A DNA stretch of 64,000 nt, taken from Mucilaginibacter cryoferens (lineage in GTDB: Bacteria; Bacteroidota; Bacteroidia; Sphingobacteriales; Sphingobacteriaceae). Each line of letters starts with the position of its first letter. Position 1 is the first letter of the stretch. The stretch spans positions 62,001 to 126,000 of the forward strand of contig NZ_JACHCR010000009.1 of assembly GCF_014205845.1 (NCBI RefSeq), in the 5' to 3' direction. This document shows positions 61,827 to 64,000 of this stretch, one piece after another. The translations under genes and the position numbers were made by a program. Below the pieces are notes generated by a model. That model was not told the origin of the DNA. It saw only the letters and a program-made list of their open reading frames with translations, and ran no database searches.

Positions 61827-63098
61827 TTAAAAATTAGGGTCGAAATTAAAAAAGATAGGGTTTGATAGGCCCACCATGTTACCACTAAGCGCCATTGACT
61901 GTGGCACCTGCGGATACGCCGTTTGCGGCCCTTCAACCTCCACACGATAATAGGTGCGATCAATTGTAGCCGGTGTATCTGTAAACTCTATCATGGGTGT
62001 TTTACCGCTTACCTGGTAGGTGTTAAACTTATCACCATTTTTTATCACATTAATGGTATAACTACCGGTAACCGATGTATTGCCTGTTAGTTGCACGCGG
62101 AATTTAACCGGTTTACCTGTTGCTTTAACGTTGTCGCCCATCATCATATCCATTTTACCATCCTGGTTAATGTCAGCATAAAACTCCACACGAGGCGCGT
62201 AAGGGTTGGAACTGATGCAAACCCGCCCATTGGTAAGGGCATCTATAACCGCCTGGCTGGTGCGTTCGGTAGCAAATACCCAGGTAGTTGGTGTGCCTAT
62301 ATAATTGGCCTTGGCCTGGTAGGTGTTTTTAGTAGCCTTATCTGGCGAATCGGGAGTGCCATGATGCGCGTCGCTGCCACCTCTGCCGGTTAGCTTACGG
62401 CCCGATGATAACATATCGTCCCATATCATGATAGCATTAGCATTTTTTGGCCAAATGGCCGAGTTCCATACTTCAATAGAATTAACCATATCGTAAGAGT
62501 AACCAAAATGATCTTTCCCGCTTGGGTGATTTGCCGATAGGTGAATACCGAGCTGCCTTTTTACCGCACCTATCACCACATCGCGCTGATCGCGTACATC
62601 GTACAGGCGTTGATGATCATAAGGCACGGCCGAAAAGGCGTTGCCATGGCCTCGGGTGGTTGTCCACTCGCCGCCATAAAGCAGCAATACCGAATCTGAT
62701 TTAAACTCCGGATCGGTCCAGGTATTGTGTGCAACATCGCCATCAACGTGGTTATCGTGATCGGTAATACACACAAAATCTATCCCTACAGATTTGGAAA
62801 ATGCGATGATCTTGCCCACCGAATTGTTAGATGATTCTTTACTGTGGCTGGAGTGTACATGTAATTCGCCCTTTAACCAAACTCCTTTGGCAAGGCTGGC
62901 CACAGGTGGCAGCATCCCCAGTTCTGTTGGTGCCCAGGGATTGCTGTGCGTTGGCTTATCCTGCGCATAACCGCTGATGCTGCCCGCAATCATCAGCAGT
63001 AATGTGGCGCACACAATACCCATGGGCGATGTTGTTTTATTGCGCCCAGCCGTTATGCTGTGTTTGTTACAGGGTTTGTGGCCTAATCCTTTTTTCAT
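61827..63098 (-). CDS. Secreted PHP-domain metallohydrolase (CehA/McbA type)
   Basis: 423 residues from the ATG at 63098; upstream in-frame codons to 63146 are not signal-like. A basic N-terminus is followed by a signal stretch, IVCATLLLMIAGSISGYAQ. The PHP motifs are GELHVHSSHSKESSNNSVG (His-x-His), VCITDHDNHVDGD (Asp-His) and GRGGSDAHHGTPDS (Asp-x-His). These bind two or three metal ions. Members include phosphatases and carbaryl-type hydrolases. The C-terminal ~130 residues form a beta domain, probably an Ig-like module. Substrate unknown. It is alone, upstream of the partial glycosidase gene on the other strand. Confidence 0.85.
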   Translation of the reverse strand: MKKGLGHKPCNKHSITAGRNKTTSPMGIVCATLLLMIAGSISGYAQDKPTHSNPWAPTELGMLPPVASLAKGVWLKGELHVHSSHSKESSNNSVGKIIAFSKSVGIDFVCITDHDNHVDGDVAHNTWTDPEFKSDSVLLLYGGEWTTTRGHGNAFSAVPYDHQRLYDVRDQRDVVIGAVKRQLGIHLSANHPSGKDHFGYSYDMVNSIEVWNSAIWPKNANAIMIWDDMLSSGRKLTGRGGSDAHHGTPDSPDKATKNTYQAKANYIGTPTTWVFATERTSQAVIDALTNGRVCISSNPYAPRVEFYADINQDGKMDMMMGDNVKATGKPVKFRVQLTGNTSVTGSYTINVIKNGDKFNTYQVSGKTPMIEFTDTPATIDRTYYRVEVEGPQTAYPQVPQSMALSGNMVGLSNPIFFNFDPNF

Positions 63099-63550
63099 AA
63101 GTTTTGTAGCTGTTATTTGTTGTGAAGGCAAAAGTATCTGCCACAAAAAAAATCATACTGCCCATTGGTGTTAACAAATTGTTACCATTGGAGAAACAAG
63201 GTAAAAAAGATGCGACAATTACTGTTGCCTATGCGTTATTATTACATTATCAATGGTTGTTTCATTATCATGTTTCTTATCCCTCAATTACCTTGAAGAC
63301 CAAGGCCTAGCAAAGCAATCAAACGTTTGCGCAGCTTCTAAATGTTTTTGTTAGCTCATAGCGTTTACTTTCACTTATTATTTAACCTGAAACTACCAAT
63401 ATCACGGGGAATAAATGTAGCGGGCATATAAAATCAGCCTCATTTAAAACAAATTGCTACATATTAATTTCACGAATTTAGCGCAGCTATTAAATAGCTA
63501 CAGATATTAAAATCACGCCTAAAGGCTGTTTCTATATTAAAAAAATCAAA
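63099..63550. other. Gene-free spacer between divergent genes
   Basis: No RNA or repeat was recognised in these 452 bases. Because the flanking genes diverge, both promoters must lie in this region, but no TTG/TAnnTTTG pair at the usual spacing was found. Confidence 0.4.
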
Positions 63551-64000
63551 ATGAAAAAAGCACTTTTCACCATCGGCTTAATGGTACTTGCCTCAGGTGT
63601 TTCGTTTTCTCAAAATAGCAACCCCATTGTTCAGCAGGTATCCGATGTACCTCAGATAAAACCGGGTGATAAAAAAATTACATTTCCTGTAGGCCTCAGT
63701 GGATATCATTTAGTATTAAAAGGAAGTGATTTTACACCAATAATTGATAGCACCGGCCGGATCATTAGTCCGCTGAATACAACAAAAGTTAATTTATATT
63801 TTCAGCTGATAAGCAACAACAGCGATACTGTAAAATATGACGTTTCAAAACAAATTGTTGTACCGGGGAAATACCCGGATAATGTGGGGAACCCGCAGCC
63901 TTTTGTGATCCCTGCTCTGCGGGAATGGCATGGCGGAGAGGGGAATTTCGCGTTAACACCTCTGTCTCGAATAGTGATAAATGCACAGGATAAACCTGCA
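63551..64000 (+). CDS. Start of a probable GH20-type glycoside hydrolase (3' truncated by the window edge)
   Basis: 150 codons from the ATG at 63551 without a stop. MKKALFTIGLMVLASGVSFS is a signal peptide. The part near the edge, FVIPALREWHGGEGNFALTP with LSRIVIN, is the opening of the domain that precedes the catalytic barrel in Bacteroidota beta-N-acetylhexosaminidase-type (GH20) proteins. Residues 25-120 form a beta-rich domain that carries the bacterial N-terminal extension. The catalytic motifs lie outside the window, so the family call is provisional. Confidence 0.65.
   Translation, partial: MKKALFTIGLMVLASGVSFSQNSNPIVQQVSDVPQIKPGDKKITFPVGLSGYHLVLKGSDFTPIIDSTGRIISPLNTTKVNLYFQLISNNSDTVKYDVSKQIVVPGKYPDNVGNPQPFVIPALREWHGGEGNFALTPLSRIVINAQDKPA

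Noticed and set aside
63122..63310. Plus-strand open frame of 62 codons upstream of the partial hydrolase
   Set aside because: It overlaps the 5' end of the PHP gene in antisense, has poor coding character and no promoter or ribosome-binding context.
1..64000. CRISPR array or intact prophage
   Set aside because: No regularly spaced direct repeats with unique spacers, no cas genes, and no phage structural genes or integrase were seen; the only regular repeats are the 41-bp fic array and short low-complexity patches.

Overview
The window looks like a chromosomal segment of a Bacteroidota bacterium of the Sphingobacteriaceae type (Mucilaginibacter/Pedobacter-like). The evidence is two large secreted proteins ending in gliding-motility/type IX secretion (type B) sorting domains, Bacteroidota-type promoters (TTG, 19-20 bases, then TAnnTTTG), many S41, polysaccharide-deacetylase and glycoside-hydrolase genes, and moderate G+C with A+T-rich intergenic spacers. 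No sequence search was run; family calls rest on motifs and recalled family features.

Layout. 1-2,112: end of a DUF4407 gene and a SIMPL-domain protein. 2,113-9,451: a co-directional lipid-modification cluster (two CFA-type methyltransferases, a membrane-anchored alpha/beta hydrolase, a COG2907-type FAD oxidoreductase, DUF1365). It is interrupted by an A+T-rich DarT-DarG toxin-antitoxin pair, a DNA ADP-ribosylation phage-defence module. 9,765-16,710: an S41 lipoprotein protease, an MFS symporter, a molybdopterin oxidoreductase with its cytochrome b partner, a DUF1223 protein, and an ECF sigma factor with a probable zinc-finger anti-sigma factor followed by a small secreted Met/Lys-rich protein. 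16,827-23,236: an AlkA-like glycosylase without a canonical start codon, an unknown protein, and a cyanophycin locus (synthetase, divergent cyanophycinase, isoaspartyl peptidase/asparaginase). 23,540-31,475: a TPR-like protein, a tail-specific protease, a MaoC dehydratase, a Fic protein behind a degenerate 41-bp tandem array, and gcvP. 31,602-37,798: two paralogous beta-helix/T9SS cargo proteins with the decayed sorting domain of a third between them. 37,788-52,666: housekeeping genes (pdxJ, csaA, tadA, superoxide dismutase, a PaaE-like reductase, an ABC exporter, frr, cdaA, truncated globin, polyprenyl synthase). 52,933-53,023: tRNA-Ser(GGA). 53,083-64,000: accessory genes (DUF2332, AraC regulator, YdeI/DUF1801, a decayed IS982 transposase, MgtC, DUF2252, a GH-A-clan-like hydrolase, a PHP metallohydrolase) and the start of a probable GH20-type hydrolase.

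How the genes work together. The cyanophycin genes form a full make-store-degrade route: CphA makes the Asp/Arg polymer, cyanophycinase releases beta-Asp-Arg, and the isoaspartyl peptidase splits it. The lipid cluster pairs methyltransferases with an FAD enzyme and DUF1365, a combination known elsewhere for modified membrane fatty acids. The sigma/anti-sigma/Met-Lys trio looks like a self-contained envelope-stress output.

The most interesting non-coding signals are four dispersed intergenic hairpin repeats beginning with CTCACCC, the 41-bp phased array at the fic promoter, several 'phrase-like' low-complexity patches, and the decayed T9SS sorting domain and IS982 transposase.
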